From Chryseobacterium sp. G0201 (GTDB lineage Bacteria > Bacteroidota > Bacteroidia > Flavobacteriales > Weeksellaceae), in assembly GCF_003815655.1 (NCBI RefSeq), contig NZ_CP033917.1, positions 2,604,001-2,668,000 on the forward strand: 64,000 bases of DNA, written 5' to 3'. Shown here in pieces: positions 1 through 8,789 of the stretch. The position numbers and the translations under genes were made by a program. Below the pieces are notes generated by a model, which saw nothing but the letters and a program-made list of their open reading frames with translations, had not been told where the DNA came from and did no database searches. Every line of letters starts with the position of its first letter. Position 1 is the first letter of the stretch.

Positions 1-172
1 GCAATGCGTTATAGGAGGAAAGATTACGATAAATGATCACGGACAACGTGGAGAGATGAGCAAGCAGAATGTGAAAAATGCAGATGCCAAAAGTATTCAG
101 CACATCAATCCGCTTGTGAAAATAGACGACTTCAAGGAGACTGTTGAAGAAAGTGAAATAGATGCTTATTAA
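1..172 (+). CDS. C-terminal tail of a PAAR-like (DUF4280-type) T6SS protein, partial
   Basis: Open frame 2 runs in from the left edge and stops at 170-172. The visible tail begins QCVIGGKITINDHGQRG and ends in an acidic DAY. The Cys-x-x-Gly-Gly-x-Ile-x-Ile-x-x-x-Gly-Gln pattern resembles the end of DUF4280/PAAR-like proteins that sharpen Bacteroidota T6SS spikes (family recollection, not a search). It ends 21 bp before the effector gene at 194, so the two are probably co-transcribed and this protein may carry that effector on the spike tip. The start and N-terminal part lie outside the window, so identity is tentative. Confidence 0.5.
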   Translation, partial: QCVIGGKITINDHGQRGEMSKQNVKNADAKSIQHINPLVKIDDFKETVEESEIDAY

Positions 173-193
173 CTCTTAAAAAAACTTTCTGAT

Positions 194-3028
194 ATGTCTA
201 AACAAGGAGTTTCAAAAATATCCGGGAATCCTGCTCCGAAAGTTGGAGAAAAGACCCTTTACACAATTGCAGGATGGTATCCCTCGACACCAAAAAATAA
301 ACAGAACCCGGCATTAGTAACCTGGGAGTTATTTAAAAAACGTTCCAACGGAAGTTTTACCACTACCAACATCAAAAAAATAGGTGATGGCAATTTTACT
401 TTTGGCGAAGTGGCATCAAAACATACCTACCGTTTAGAAGCATATCTTTATGAGCCTGAAGGTAAAGGTTCCACGACGATTGATATTACGCCACAACCTG
501 CTGGAGTTCCAAAAATTAATAAAGTTGAGCTTCACTATGCTGATGATTCAAAAGGAGCTGTTTTTAGCTATACCGAAAAATTGGTTGCCAAAGCTCAATG
601 CGTTAATCTAACAGGTGAAAAGCTCTTATTCACACTTTGGGAAGATGATGCAAAAGGCGAAGGACATAATTCAAACAATCTGTTTGTTGATACTAAACAA
701 GGTGTTGTAGGAAAAAATGGTATGGCAACTACAGAATTCCTTTTAACGAAAGCTTTAATGCAGAAAGCTGCAAAAGGAGAAACAGATCCTGAAAAAATGG
801 AGTTTTATGTGACGGTAGAATATTATAAAAATAAAAAACATGCTACTAATAATATTGACGTAAAAAATCCTGAACATAAACCTAAACCTGCAGAACAGCC
901 AAAACCTGCCCCAAAAACACCTGCTCCTGAACCTCACGACAAGCAGCCTCCCAAAACAAAAGATTCGCCTGTAGGACAGGAACCTGAAGCTAAAGCAGAA
1001 ACTAAAGGCACAGTTGAGCCTCAGAAACCTGCTACTCAGCTAAAACCTGAGGGTAAAAGTACCAGTGTTGTAGATGATGTAAAAGTAGAAGGTCTTCTGG
1101 ATGCTTATTTTGCTAAAGAAGAATTTAAAAAAGAAACTTCAGAAGCTGCGGGACAGCATCAGTATAAATTCCAAAGCAATAATAACAATATTGATAAAGA
1201 TAAAATTGCCGGAATTATTAAAACCAGAGTTGATGATTTGGTTAAAAATGATAAAAAATATGCTAAACTTGAGGACATCAAAACTGCACTCACGCAAACT
1301 TCTTATAAAAAAGGTGAGGGTATTTCTGTAAATTTATACAAACTTGGTCCCGAATTCGTAAGAATCAACAACGCGCCTCTTGAAGAGGAAGTTTATGTGG
1401 TGGCCAGAACAATGTTACTGGATGGTAAAGAAGTAAGTATTAATATCAGAGAAAAAGATGCAATTTTAGCGGAAAAAGATGCCAGTTTACCGGTTTTAGA
1501 AGCTGTAGACAATGGTAATGAAATTACAACCTTAAAAGCCACTGCGCAAGATGGCTTAGCAAAAGTAAAAATAAAGCTTCGTCCAAAATCTGATGAAAAT
1601 TTAGCTACATGGAAAGATAAATTAAGCGGAATAAAAGACGGAACTCATACGTATAAATTCGGAAGCAATGGCAATAAGACAGCAACTGCAGAACAGAAAA
1701 AGAAAATAGCAGGTATTATTGCGAATAAAATTAAGGATGAACTTGAAAAAGAGAAAAAATTTCCGAAAATAGAAACCATCGAAAAAGCTTTAACCAATGA
1801 AGTTTATAATAAAGATGAACAAATAACTTTCGATGTTTATAAAAGTGTGGCAGAATATCTTTGGCTGAAAGCAGAATGCACAGGAGATGTTAAAAAACAC
1901 GACGGAGAATTCCTGAAAAAAGATGGCGCTTATTTTGAAATTGGCAAGAAATGTGAATGTGAAGCAAGAATCAGAGCATTTATGAGAATGCTTAGAGTAG
2001 GAGAAGGTACAGAAGGTGAAAAAGGCTACACAACACAATATAGCGGAACACAATTTTCAGATATGACCAAACACCCTGAGAATGTGATCACAGCCGGGGA
2101 TTATTCGTCTTCAGCAGCCGGAGCTTATCAAATAATGAGGTACACCTGGTGGTGGCTGAAAGGAGAACAATTGACCAAAGACAATAAAAAAGCAGGGGTC
2201 TATGAAGAAGCTCATGATTATGTTAAAAAATATTCAGCGCCGGACTTTACTGCAGAATCACAGGACAAACTTTGTATTTTGATTCTTAAACATAAAAGAG
2301 CAGGAAGTTTACCATTGATTACTAAAAATCAGGTAAAAGAAGCATTGGAGCAATATGGAAGCTACGAATGGGCAAGTTTACCACCAGGAAGATACGGACA
2401 GCCTGCTCAGACAATGACTGCCGCTTTAGAAAAATATGATAAGTTTTTAAAAGAAGAATTGGCAGGGACTACCGATTTACACCTTAAAAAAGGATTTTTA
2501 AAAGAATTCGGAATTCAGTGTAACTGCGGAAAGATCGGTGGAAGCTCAGAATGGCATAATCCTTTGGATAATATGGAGTTAAGAGGATGGTATTCAGATA
2601 CACAATGGTCACCAGGGAAAAGTGATTATCATGGAAGAACAGGCGGTAAGCATGATGGTTTAGACCTGTACGCTCCTGTAGGAACGCAGATATATGCCTG
2701 TGTTGATGGTGAGATCACTTATTTAGAAGATCCTAATGGCTACGGAAACAGAACGTTTTTAGAAGGTAATTATAACGGGCAAAAATATTTTTTCATGTAT
2801 TGTCACCTTTCAGAATATACAACGGGTCAGGTAAGTGCCGGAGATCCGATCGGAAAAACAGGACAGACAGGAAACGCGAGCGGTCAGGCTGCAAAAATGG
2901 CTCACTTACATTTTGAAGTCAGAAAAGAGAAGATGTCGAAACCTTCTTTTAATCCGCTTACGGAAATTACAGAATTAGGAACGGATGTTAACGTAAGTCC
3001 GGATCAAAACAACCAAACAGGAACATAA
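194..3028 (+). CDS. Bifunctional peptidoglycan hydrolase, candidate T6SS effector (GH104 lysozyme + M23 endopeptidase)
   Basis: This 944-residue protein has no signal peptide. Residues 1-230 form beta-rich, Ig-like modules, followed by a Pro/Lys/Glu-rich linker (about 230-290). A module of about 75 residues then occurs twice (about 322-390 and 484-555), each with a Y-K-F-x-S-N start and an IAGII-x-x helix. Residues about 587-757 match phage lambda lysozyme (GH104): GEGT with E604 at the position of lambda Glu19, then GAYQI, RAGSLP and WASLPPGRYGQ. Residues about 787-930 are an M23/LytM zinc peptidase with H820-x3-D824, H871 and H904-L-H906. Together they would cut both glycan strands and peptide crosslinks. 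Position behind a PAAR-like gene, ahead of a lipoprotein gene and inside a T6SS island supports an injected cell-wall effector. The domains are clear; the effector role is inferred. Confidence 0.85.
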   Translation: MSKQGVSKISGNPAPKVGEKTLYTIAGWYPSTPKNKQNPALVTWELFKKRSNGSFTTTNIKKIGDGNFTFGEVASKHTYRLEAYLYEPEGKGSTTIDITPQPAGVPKINKVELHYADDSKGAVFSYTEKLVAKAQCVNLTGEKLLFTLWEDDAKGEGHNSNNLFVDTKQGVVGKNGMATTEFLLTKALMQKAAKGETDPEKMEFYVTVEYYKNKKHATNNIDVKNPEHKPKPAEQPKPAPKTPAPEPHDKQPPKTKDSPVGQEPEAKAETKGTVEPQKPATQLKPEGKSTSVVDDVKVEGLLDAYFAKEEFKKETSEAAGQHQYKFQSNNNNIDKDKIAGIIKTRVDDLVKNDKKYAKLEDIKTALTQTSYKKGEGISVNLYKLGPEFVRINNAPLEEEVYVVARTMLLDGKEVSINIREKDAILAEKDASLPVLEAVDNGNEITTLKATAQDGLAKVKIKLRPKSDENLATWKDKLSGIKDGTHTYKFGSNGNKTATAEQKKKIAGIIANKIKDELEKEKKFPKIETIEKALTNEVYNKDEQITFDVYKSVAEYLWLKAECTGDVKKHDGEFLKKDGAYFEIGKKCECEARIRAFMRMLRVGEGTEGEKGYTTQYSGTQFSDMTKHPENVITAGDYSSSAAGAYQIMRYTWWWLKGEQLTKDNKKAGVYEEAHDYVKKYSAPDFTAESQDKLCILILKHKRAGSLPLITKNQVKEALEQYGSYEWASLPPGRYGQPAQTMTAALEKYDKFLKEELAGTTDLHLKKGFLKEFGIQCNCGKIGGSSEWHNPLDNMELRGWYSDTQWSPGKSDYHGRTGGKHDGLDLYAPVGTQIYACVDGEITYLEDPNGYGNRTFLEGNYNGQKYFFMYCHLSEYTTGQVSAGDPIGKTGQTGNASGQAAKMAHLHFEVRKEKMSKPSFNPLTEITELGTDVNVSPDQNNQTGT

Positions 3029-4078
3029 ATGAAACGTAACGTAATTTTTTATTTATCGCTGTGTATATTAGGGTTTTCATGCAAAGAAAATCGAAATTTA
3101 ACAGTGAAAAATGCAGCAGCCGATATCAATGTACAGAGTAAAAATAAATATAATATTCCTTCTGATTTAAAAATTCAGAGTCAGGAGGAAATAAATATTG
3201 ATGGTGATCCTGAAAAAGAAGTTATCATTACAGCATCAGATTCTGCAGCTGACAATACGCATGAATTCTGGTTTAAAAATAATAAACTGATCTATCAATT
3301 TACCTATCCTTGGGCTTCGATCAATAAAAAATGGCTCGTAGATCTGGATGGTGATGATAAAAAAGAAATTGTAAGGGTTCAGGGATACGAAGACGGTGTA
3401 GATTATGCCATTTATGATATTGTGGATAATCAGCAGAAACCTGTTTTATATTTTAATCCTGTTTTGCAGGATAGCAGGTTTCCAGGTGTCTATTTATGGG
3501 CTTATCCTAATGATATCACTGAGTTGATCCTCAATCTGCAAAAGGAATTACAGGTTTCTTTGGATAATAATTATCATAGAGATGATGAGCATATTGTCCC
3601 GGATAATCAGAAAGAATTACCTTTTATATTTTTTAAAGGTCAGACAAAGCAACCAGATATGAGGATATCTAAAATGAATCAACCTCAATCTATGACCCTT
3701 GCTGCAATAGTTAACAGTGTACGAAATAATGGTGGGACAACTGCAAAAACAGCTCAGTCTGACAAGCAGTGGATAGGAAACTATACAGGTCGTTTTCTGA
3801 GAATGAAAGAAGAATCCGGTGATCCTAGGGGTTGGGGGCAGATTTCGGTGAAAATTGATGGTAATTCGGCTAAGTTTCAGTTAGACAGTTATGTAGAAAA
3901 TCTCAAAAAAGATTTAACAGTAATAAATACAACGACAGATGAAATAACACTTGCTGAAAAAGATAATAAAAACTCGACATTTACAATTTCCAAAAACAAA
4001 AATAAATATATACTGAAAAGCGCTTTCATCAATCAGACCGTAGGTGAAACAAGCTCATACGAACTGGAAAAGAAATAA
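3029..4078 (+). CDS. Lipoprotein, candidate immunity protein for the upstream cell-wall hydrolase
   Basis: The 349-residue product starts with a lipoprotein signal peptide ending in a G-F-S-C lipobox (Cys18). The ATG follows the effector stop codon with no spacer, so the two genes are translationally coupled. Residues about 90-130 contain DGDDKKE and similar acidic loops like those of FG-GAP/VCBS-type folds. The C-terminal half is a separate beta-rich region (GNYTGRF onward). A membrane-anchored periplasmic lipoprotein is what would protect a producer from a peptidoglycan hydrolase, so an immunity role is inferred from position and localisation. No known immunity family is recognised, and an accessory lipoprotein cannot be excluded. 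Confidence 0.6.
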   Translation: MKRNVIFYLSLCILGFSCKENRNLTVKNAAADINVQSKNKYNIPSDLKIQSQEEINIDGDPEKEVIITASDSAADNTHEFWFKNNKLIYQFTYPWASINKKWLVDLDGDDKKEIVRVQGYEDGVDYAIYDIVDNQQKPVLYFNPVLQDSRFPGVYLWAYPNDITELILNLQKELQVSLDNNYHRDDEHIVPDNQKELPFIFFKGQTKQPDMRISKMNQPQSMTLAAIVNSVRNNGGTTAKTAQSDKQWIGNYTGRFLRMKEESGDPRGWGQISVKIDGNSAKFQLDSYVENLKKDLTVINTTTDEITLAEKDNKNSTFTISKNKNKYILKSAFINQTVGETSSYELEKK

Positions 4079-4259
4079 AATAGATAATTTTAAACCTAAA
4101 TCTTTAATGGATTTATAAAAAACAGTGTACAGATTTTGTATGCCGTTTTTATTTTAATTAATCTTTAAATATCATATTTGATAGAATTTAGTAATGTAAA
4201 ATTATTTTTTAAGATAATATTTTTAATTAAATTGCTTTAAATCAAAAAAAACGAAAACT

Positions 4260-5222
4260 ATGATTGTTCATTTTATACTTCATGGGGAAACACTGGAAAG
4301 TATATCTGAAGAAATAAACCTTGAAAATCCTAAATATCTTAAAGAATACCACAATCAGAGGTGTGCAAGGGAAGATTATATACGTGATGAATTGGTTCCG
4401 CGGAAGAAATTATTAATTCCTGACTTAAAGGATATTATTGAGTATAATTCGAGAAATGATGCGCCTTTCAAGCATCCGACGCTTAATCCTAAATTAGCTT
4501 TTGAGCCTCAAATTTTAAGCCAAATATATGATGTAAACATCAACGAAATTACAGAAAATGAAGTTGGAAAAAAGGGTAATTTTATTTCTTTTACCGCTTC
4601 TTTAAAATGGATTAAAAAAGATGATGATCACCATATTTTTCATTTTTTTAAAAATAATTTCTACGATCAGTCAGGAAGCAAAATCTCCGATCTGGCCACA
4701 GAATGTATCCGTTCTCTGAATCCGGTAGTCATTAAAACAGACTCAAAAGGAAAAGTGATGAATATCGGTCTGAAAAAGGAAACCATTGATAATTTTCATT
4801 CAATCAAAGAAAAATTGCTCGATCTTTTTCCTGATAAATATGCTAAAATCTATATCGATGAATATGAAATGGCAGTTCTTGACAAAAAATTATTTGATCA
4901 GAGAATGAGAGATGATACTTTTATCAAAACCTATTTTGCTCCTGTGAGAAATGAATTTATCAACGGCAAATCTTATGTTGAGCAGACCGTTGGAGAAGAT
5001 AATACATCAATTACTATTCAACAAAAAGTTGGAAATGAAAATTATTCTCAGGAAATAAGTCTTCTGCAAATTGCTCAGATTCCAAATTCAGACATTGACT
5101 TTAACGGAAAATATACATTGTTTTCGGAAAATGGGTTAATAAAAAATATTGAGATCAAATATAGTATTTCCCGATACGGTGTTAAGAATGTGACAAATAT
5201 AAATATTGAGCAAAAATCGTAA
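4260..5222 (+). CDS. T6SS-associated protein with an N-terminal LysM-like segment
   Basis: The protein has 320 residues and no signal peptide. The first 55 residues (H-F-I-L-H-G-E-T-L-E-S-I onward, ending K-K-L-L-I-P-D) look like a divergent LysM module, as in the small spike or base-associated LysM proteins found in T6SS loci. The rest is unrecognised: a central alpha-helical part with a G-K-V-M-N-I-G strand and a helical hairpin, then a beta-rich C-terminus. A similar strand-helix arrangement occurs in the 297-residue protein at 17251, suggesting a shared T6SS-iii accessory fold. It lies between an effector-immunity pair and tssD, with its own 180-bp upstream gap. No function is claimed beyond association with the system. 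Confidence 0.55.
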   Translation: MIVHFILHGETLESISEEINLENPKYLKEYHNQRCAREDYIRDELVPRKKLLIPDLKDIIEYNSRNDAPFKHPTLNPKLAFEPQILSQIYDVNINEITENEVGKKGNFISFTASLKWIKKDDDHHIFHFFKNNFYDQSGSKISDLATECIRSLNPVVIKTDSKGKVMNIGLKKETIDNFHSIKEKLLDLFPDKYAKIYIDEYEMAVLDKKLFDQRMRDDTFIKTYFAPVRNEFINGKSYVEQTVGEDNTSITIQQKVGNENYSQEISLLQIAQIPNSDIDFNGKYTLFSENGLIKNIEIKYSISRYGVKNVTNINIEQKS

Positions 5223-5267
5223 ACTATCACCAGTAAAAGGTTTATAAGTTTTTGTTTTTATCACGAT

Positions 5268-5304
5268 ATCGTAGAATTACTACATGAAATCGTAGAATTA
5301 CGAC
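5268..5304 (+). promoter_or_regulatory. Tandem activator-like repeats upstream of tssD1
   Basis: The 13-mer ATCGTAGAATTAC occurs at 5268-5280 and again at 5289-5301, exactly 21 bp apart, two helical turns. Each copy extends into a GTAG-N5-CTAC or GTAG-N5-CGAC dyad (5271-5283 and 5292-5304). The same arrangement stands in front of the second tssD gene at the same distance from its -7 box. Direct repeats with a 21-bp period fit a dimeric activator on one DNA face; LytTR-type regulators use such spacing, but the protein is not identified here. Confidence 0.65.
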
Positions 5305-5353
5305 AAATTTTCAAAATTTTATTCAAACACTTTCAAAAAAAAATTAACCGTTT

Positions 5354-5361
5354 TATCTTTG
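5354..5361 (+). promoter_or_regulatory. Bacteroidota -7 promoter element of tssD1
   Basis: TATCTTTG matches the Bacteroidota sigma-A -7 consensus TAnnTTTG and lies 60 bp before the tssD1 ATG. No good -33 TTG is visible, consistent with dependence on the upstream repeats. The leader that follows (5376-5403) is identical over 28 bases to the leader of the second tssD gene at 14358-14385. Confidence 0.65.
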
Positions 5362-5413
5362 TTAAACAATCACCGAATCACAAAATATTATTAACGATTA
5401 AAAATTTACTATC

Positions 5414-5818
5414 ATGGCAGCGAATTCAAGAGGAATTTTAAAATTCAACGGAGGCGAAGGTCAAAAACTATTGAAACTGAATTACAGTGTTTCAAGATCT
5501 ACAGACGTATCTGGTAGAGTAGCGTCAGACCCATCAAACGCAATTATCAAACTTACAGTAGAAGCTACAGAAAAATCAGACATTCTGGAAAGCCTACTAA
5601 ACGGAAAGTACAAGCCTACAAGCGGTGAGGTTACTTTCAACAAATCTCACGAAGAAGGTACATTAATCACTTTGAACTGGGAAAACGGATACGTAATTCA
5701 GCACGAAGTAGACTTCGACGCAGTAGACGAAAATAGTATGCTGATCAGCTTTATCATAAGTGCAGAAAAGATCAACTACGGAAACTCTGCTTACGAAGGT
5801 CTATGGCCGACAAGCTAA
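5414..5818 (+). CDS. tssD: T6SS tube protein TssD (Hcp), copy 1
   Basis: This 134-residue protein begins MAANSRGILKFNGGEGQKLLKL and is predicted to fold as the compact beta-barrel ring of Hcp-type proteins (residues 10-125), with the K-x-T-S-G-E and H-E-E-G-T-L-I-T-L-N-W strands typical of T6SS-iii TssD. Rings stack inside the contractile sheath to form the inner tube, which is expelled with the spike. It is almost identical to the 136-residue copy at 14395; differences are a few conservative changes and the last residues (WPTS versus WPGGTN). Strong upstream elements and a terminator directly after the gene suggest a highly expressed monocistronic unit. Confidence 0.93.
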   Translation: MAANSRGILKFNGGEGQKLLKLNYSVSRSTDVSGRVASDPSNAIIKLTVEATEKSDILESLLNGKYKPTSGEVTFNKSHEEGTLITLNWENGYVIQHEVDFDAVDENSMLISFIISAEKINYGNSAYEGLWPTS

Positions 5819-5842
5819 AATTTACACATAATCAACATTCAT

Positions 5843-5876
5843 AAAAAAGACTGTCCCCTCAAGGCGGTCTTTTTTT
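5843..5876 (+). terminator. Rho-independent terminator after tssD1
   Basis: AAAAAGACTG pairs with CGGTCTTTTT across a short CCCCTCAAGG-type loop, followed by a T run, 25 bp after the tssD1 stop. It isolates tssD1 from tssH. Confidence 0.8.
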
Positions 5877-5899
5877 ACCATTACCCAATATGTCCATTT

Positions 5900-6012
5900 C
5901 AGATTTGTGAACTTAGCTGAGTGAAATCGAAGATTCGACATAGTCAAACGCCTTTGCGAACCTTAAAAACACTTAGTAGTCAAAAAAACTTTGCGGACTT
6001 TGCGTTAAAAAA
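5900..6012. repeat. Probable dispersed intergenic repeat between tssD1 and tssH
   Basis: The 418-bp gap before tssH has no gene. After the terminator it contains a segment with internal echoes: CCTTTGCGAACCTT near 5952, then ACTTTGCGGACTTTGCGTTAAA near 5989, preceded by the palindromic TCGAAGATTCGA at 5929. Such CTTTGCG-rich blocks recur between genes of flavobacteria (recollection). The remaining 6013-6236 is AT-rich and presumably holds the tssH promoter; no clear -7 match was found. Confidence 0.35.
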
Positions 6013-6236
6013 AATAAAATCATTAAAAACAGATTTCCAAATTCTTTGTCTAAATGTTAACTATCTCACATTTAAAAGACATATCTAATATTATTAAAAA
6101 AAAACTAATATCTTAGTAAAGTATAAAAATTTTTAATGATTGTGGATTAATATTTGTTTAAAATTTAATGAAAACATAATCAAAACAACACACACCGAAA
6201 TCAGATATAGTATTAATTTTTGAGAAAAATAGTAAA

Positions 6237-8726
6237 ATGGGAGTACTAGTAACCAACGAGACAGTAAAACAGCTTTTTCATATTGCACAATCGATAGCGA
6301 GGGAAAATTATAATGCAACATATGGCGGTCCCCATATCCTGCAGGCTTTAATGCACAAGGATATTGGGCTTAACGAATTTTTAAAAAACATAGATAAAGA
6401 TCCTGGTTATTTCTACGAATGGGCAGATGTACGTATTGAAGATTATCCTAAAACCACCCATATTCCTAATGAAGTCGGGCAGGATGAGTTTGTAGACAAT
6501 ATTGTAGAAGAAGCTGATGATATCCGCCTGAAATTAGGCTTAGACGAGATCACTCCTATTTGTCTTTTGACGGCGATTGTGAAGCCTCAGGTTGCATTTA
6601 CGTTACAGCAATTGAAGTCTTTACCGCTTAGGGAGCACGAAATATTCAATTTATACAGAAAAGATACACCATTTGCAAGTGCTGAAGATGACGGAATCTC
6701 TTCTTTATTTTCAAATGGTTCAGACTATTCAGATAATTCTTTTCCGTCCATTAAAGCCTATTGTGTAGACAGAACGGCTCAAGCCAGAAAAGGAGATCTG
6801 GAAAATATCATCGGAAGAGATAAAGAGCTGAGAATGTTGGTCGAAATTCTTTGCAGAAGAACGAAACCCAACGTAATTATTATAGGTGAACCGGGAGTTG
6901 GTAAAACCGCTTTGGTAGAAGGTTTTGCAACTGAAATCATTAGAGGAAATGTTCCGGAAATGCTTAAAAACGGAACTCTTTTAGAACTTGATACAGGCGC
7001 TTTATTTGCTGGAACTTCTTATAAAGGTGAAATTGAAGACCGTCTTAAAAAGATCATTACTGAATGTAAAAAGATTGAAAAAGCAATTCTTTTTATTGAT
7101 GAAATTCACACTTTATTAGATCCAAAAGGAAGCATCGGAAACGTTGCTAATTTGTTGAAACCGGAATTGGCAAGAGGTGAAATCACCGTAATTGGAGCAA
7201 CAACTCAGGAAGAATACAGAAAAATAATCGAACCTGAACAGGCTTTCAACCGTCGTTTTGAAGTTTTAACGGTCAACGAGCCGGACGAAAAAACCTGTGT
7301 TAAAATGATCGATGTTTTGTTGGATGGCTACAAGAAGCACCACGGAATTGAAGTTGAAAAAACTGCTCTTCCCGAATGTGTCCGTTTAGCAAAACGGTAT
7401 GCAAAAGGTAAAAAATTACCAGACGCAGCCATTGATTTGCTGGATAGAACAATGGCGGCAATTAAAATGCTTGACGAACTTTCAGAAAAAGAATTAGAAA
7501 GCTGGAAAGGTATTTACGAAACCATTTTACAGGAAGAATATCTGGATGATAAAGACAAAGCAGACGAATTGATTTGGAACTATAATTTATTGAGAGATAA
7601 AATAAGTCCGATTTTGTGGGGTTCATTAAGTGAGCAGCCGCAAATTGACAATTCAATGCCTGTCGAGGAAATTCAGAAAATAATTGAAGAAACTTATGCT
7701 GAACTTTTACAGCACGCATCAAAGAAAAGAGAAAAAGTAGATCGTTTGGAATTAGCTGCTGTGATGGCTGCGAAAACAAATATCCCGATCGGGAAAATTC
7801 AGGCTCAGGAAAAAGAAAAACTTCTGAACATGGAATCGATGCTGCTTAATAGAGTTGTCGGTCAGGATCATGCTTTAAAAATCCTTTCTGACGCGATCGT
7901 TGAAAACCGAAGCGGATTAAACAAACCCGGACAGCCAATCGGTTCGTTCTTCCTTCTGGGACCAACGGGAACAGGGAAAACTGAGTTGGCAAAATCAATG
8001 GCGGAACTACTTTTCAATGACGAAAAAGCAATGGTTCGTTTTGATATGTCTGAGTTTAAAGAAGAACATTCGGCGGCACTTTTATACGGTGCGCCTCCGG
8101 GATATGTTGGTTATGAGGAAGGTGGGATGTTGGTGAATAAAATTCGTCAGCAGCCTTACACGGTCGTTCTATTTGATGAAATTGAAAAAGCGCATCATTC
8201 GGTTTTTGATGTGTTTTTGCAGATCATGGACGAAGGAAAAGTGCATGATAAGCTTGGAAAAGAAGGAGATTTCAGCAATGCGATCATTTTATTTACTTCA
8301 AATATCGGAAGTGAAGAAATTGTAAAGCAGTTTGAAGAAGGAAAAGTTCCTCAATCTTCTGCTTTAATGCAGATTATGTCAAATTCAGGACGTTTCAGAC
8401 CGGAATTTTTGGCAAGAATCACGGAAATTATTCCTTTTGCACCGATCACAGAATCTATTGCGGAAAGAATTTTTAATATTCAGTTAAAATCACTTCACGC
8501 ATCACTTCACAGGTTAGGGATGACCTTGAAAATTACAGACGAAGCAGTGAAACAACTTGCATTAGGAGGATTTAGCAGTAAGTATGGAGCAAGACAAATC
8601 TCAGGAGTGATCAGAGCGCAGTTGGCAAGACCGATTTCCAAAATGATCGTGAGAGAAGAGGTTAAAACCGGACAGACACTGAATGTAGATTGGCAGGACG
8701 ACAAATTAACCTGGAAAGTAGATTAA
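6237..8726 (+). CDS. tssH: T6SS sheath-disassembly ATPase ClpV/TssH
   Basis: The 829-residue class I Clp/Hsp100 ATPase has an N-terminal Clp-N domain (about 1-145), a first AAA+ module with Walker A GEPGVGKT at 217-224 and Walker B LFIDEIHTL, a middle region (about 410-530), and a second AAA+ module with Walker A GPTGTGKT at 575-582, VLFDEIEKAH and the C-terminal small domain. ClpV unfolds contracted TssB/TssC sheath in the cytoplasm so that subunits can be reused. It resembles ClpB, but position between tssD and vgrG and the shortened middle region argue for TssH. The ATG at 6237 gives a normal N-domain. It may be transcribed separately from tssD1. Confidence 0.88.
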   Translation: MGVLVTNETVKQLFHIAQSIARENYNATYGGPHILQALMHKDIGLNEFLKNIDKDPGYFYEWADVRIEDYPKTTHIPNEVGQDEFVDNIVEEADDIRLKLGLDEITPICLLTAIVKPQVAFTLQQLKSLPLREHEIFNLYRKDTPFASAEDDGISSLFSNGSDYSDNSFPSIKAYCVDRTAQARKGDLENIIGRDKELRMLVEILCRRTKPNVIIIGEPGVGKTALVEGFATEIIRGNVPEMLKNGTLLELDTGALFAGTSYKGEIEDRLKKIITECKKIEKAILFIDEIHTLLDPKGSIGNVANLLKPELARGEITVIGATTQEEYRKIIEPEQAFNRRFEVLTVNEPDEKTCVKMIDVLLDGYKKHHGIEVEKTALPECVRLAKRYAKGKKLPDAAIDLLDRTMAAIKMLDELSEKELESWKGIYETILQEEYLDDKDKADELIWNYNLLRDKISPILWGSLSEQPQIDNSMPVEEIQKIIEETYAELLQHASKKREKVDRLELAAVMAAKTNIPIGKIQAQEKEKLLNMESMLLNRVVGQDHALKILSDAIVENRSGLNKPGQPIGSFFLLGPTGTGKTELAKSMAELLFNDEKAMVRFDMSEFKEEHSAALLYGAPPGYVGYEEGGMLVNKIRQQPYTVVLFDEIEKAHHSVFDVFLQIMDEGKVHDKLGKEGDFSNAIILFTSNIGSEEIVKQFEEGKVPQSSALMQIMSNSGRFRPEFLARITEIIPFAPITESIAERIFNIQLKSLHASLHRLGMTLKITDEAVKQLALGGFSSKYGARQISGVIRAQLARPISKMIVREEVKTGQTLNVDWQDDKLTWKVD

Positions 8727-8789
8727 ATAAAATAAAAAGGTAAGTCTGCTGTTTTTTTTAATCCGGCAGATTTACCAAAAAATATAAAC

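Noticed and set aside
755..937. Short minus-strand frame inside the cell-wall effector gene
   Set aside because: It lies opposite the Pro/Lys-rich linker and consists of Phe/Arg-rich shadow sequence.
5268..5304. CRISPR-like repeat
   Set aside because: Only two copies with an 8-bp gap, repeated at another promoter; no array and no cas genes.
6237..8726. General chaperone ClpB
   Set aside because: Double AAA+ layout would fit, but location among tssD and vgrG genes and the shorter middle region favour TssH.
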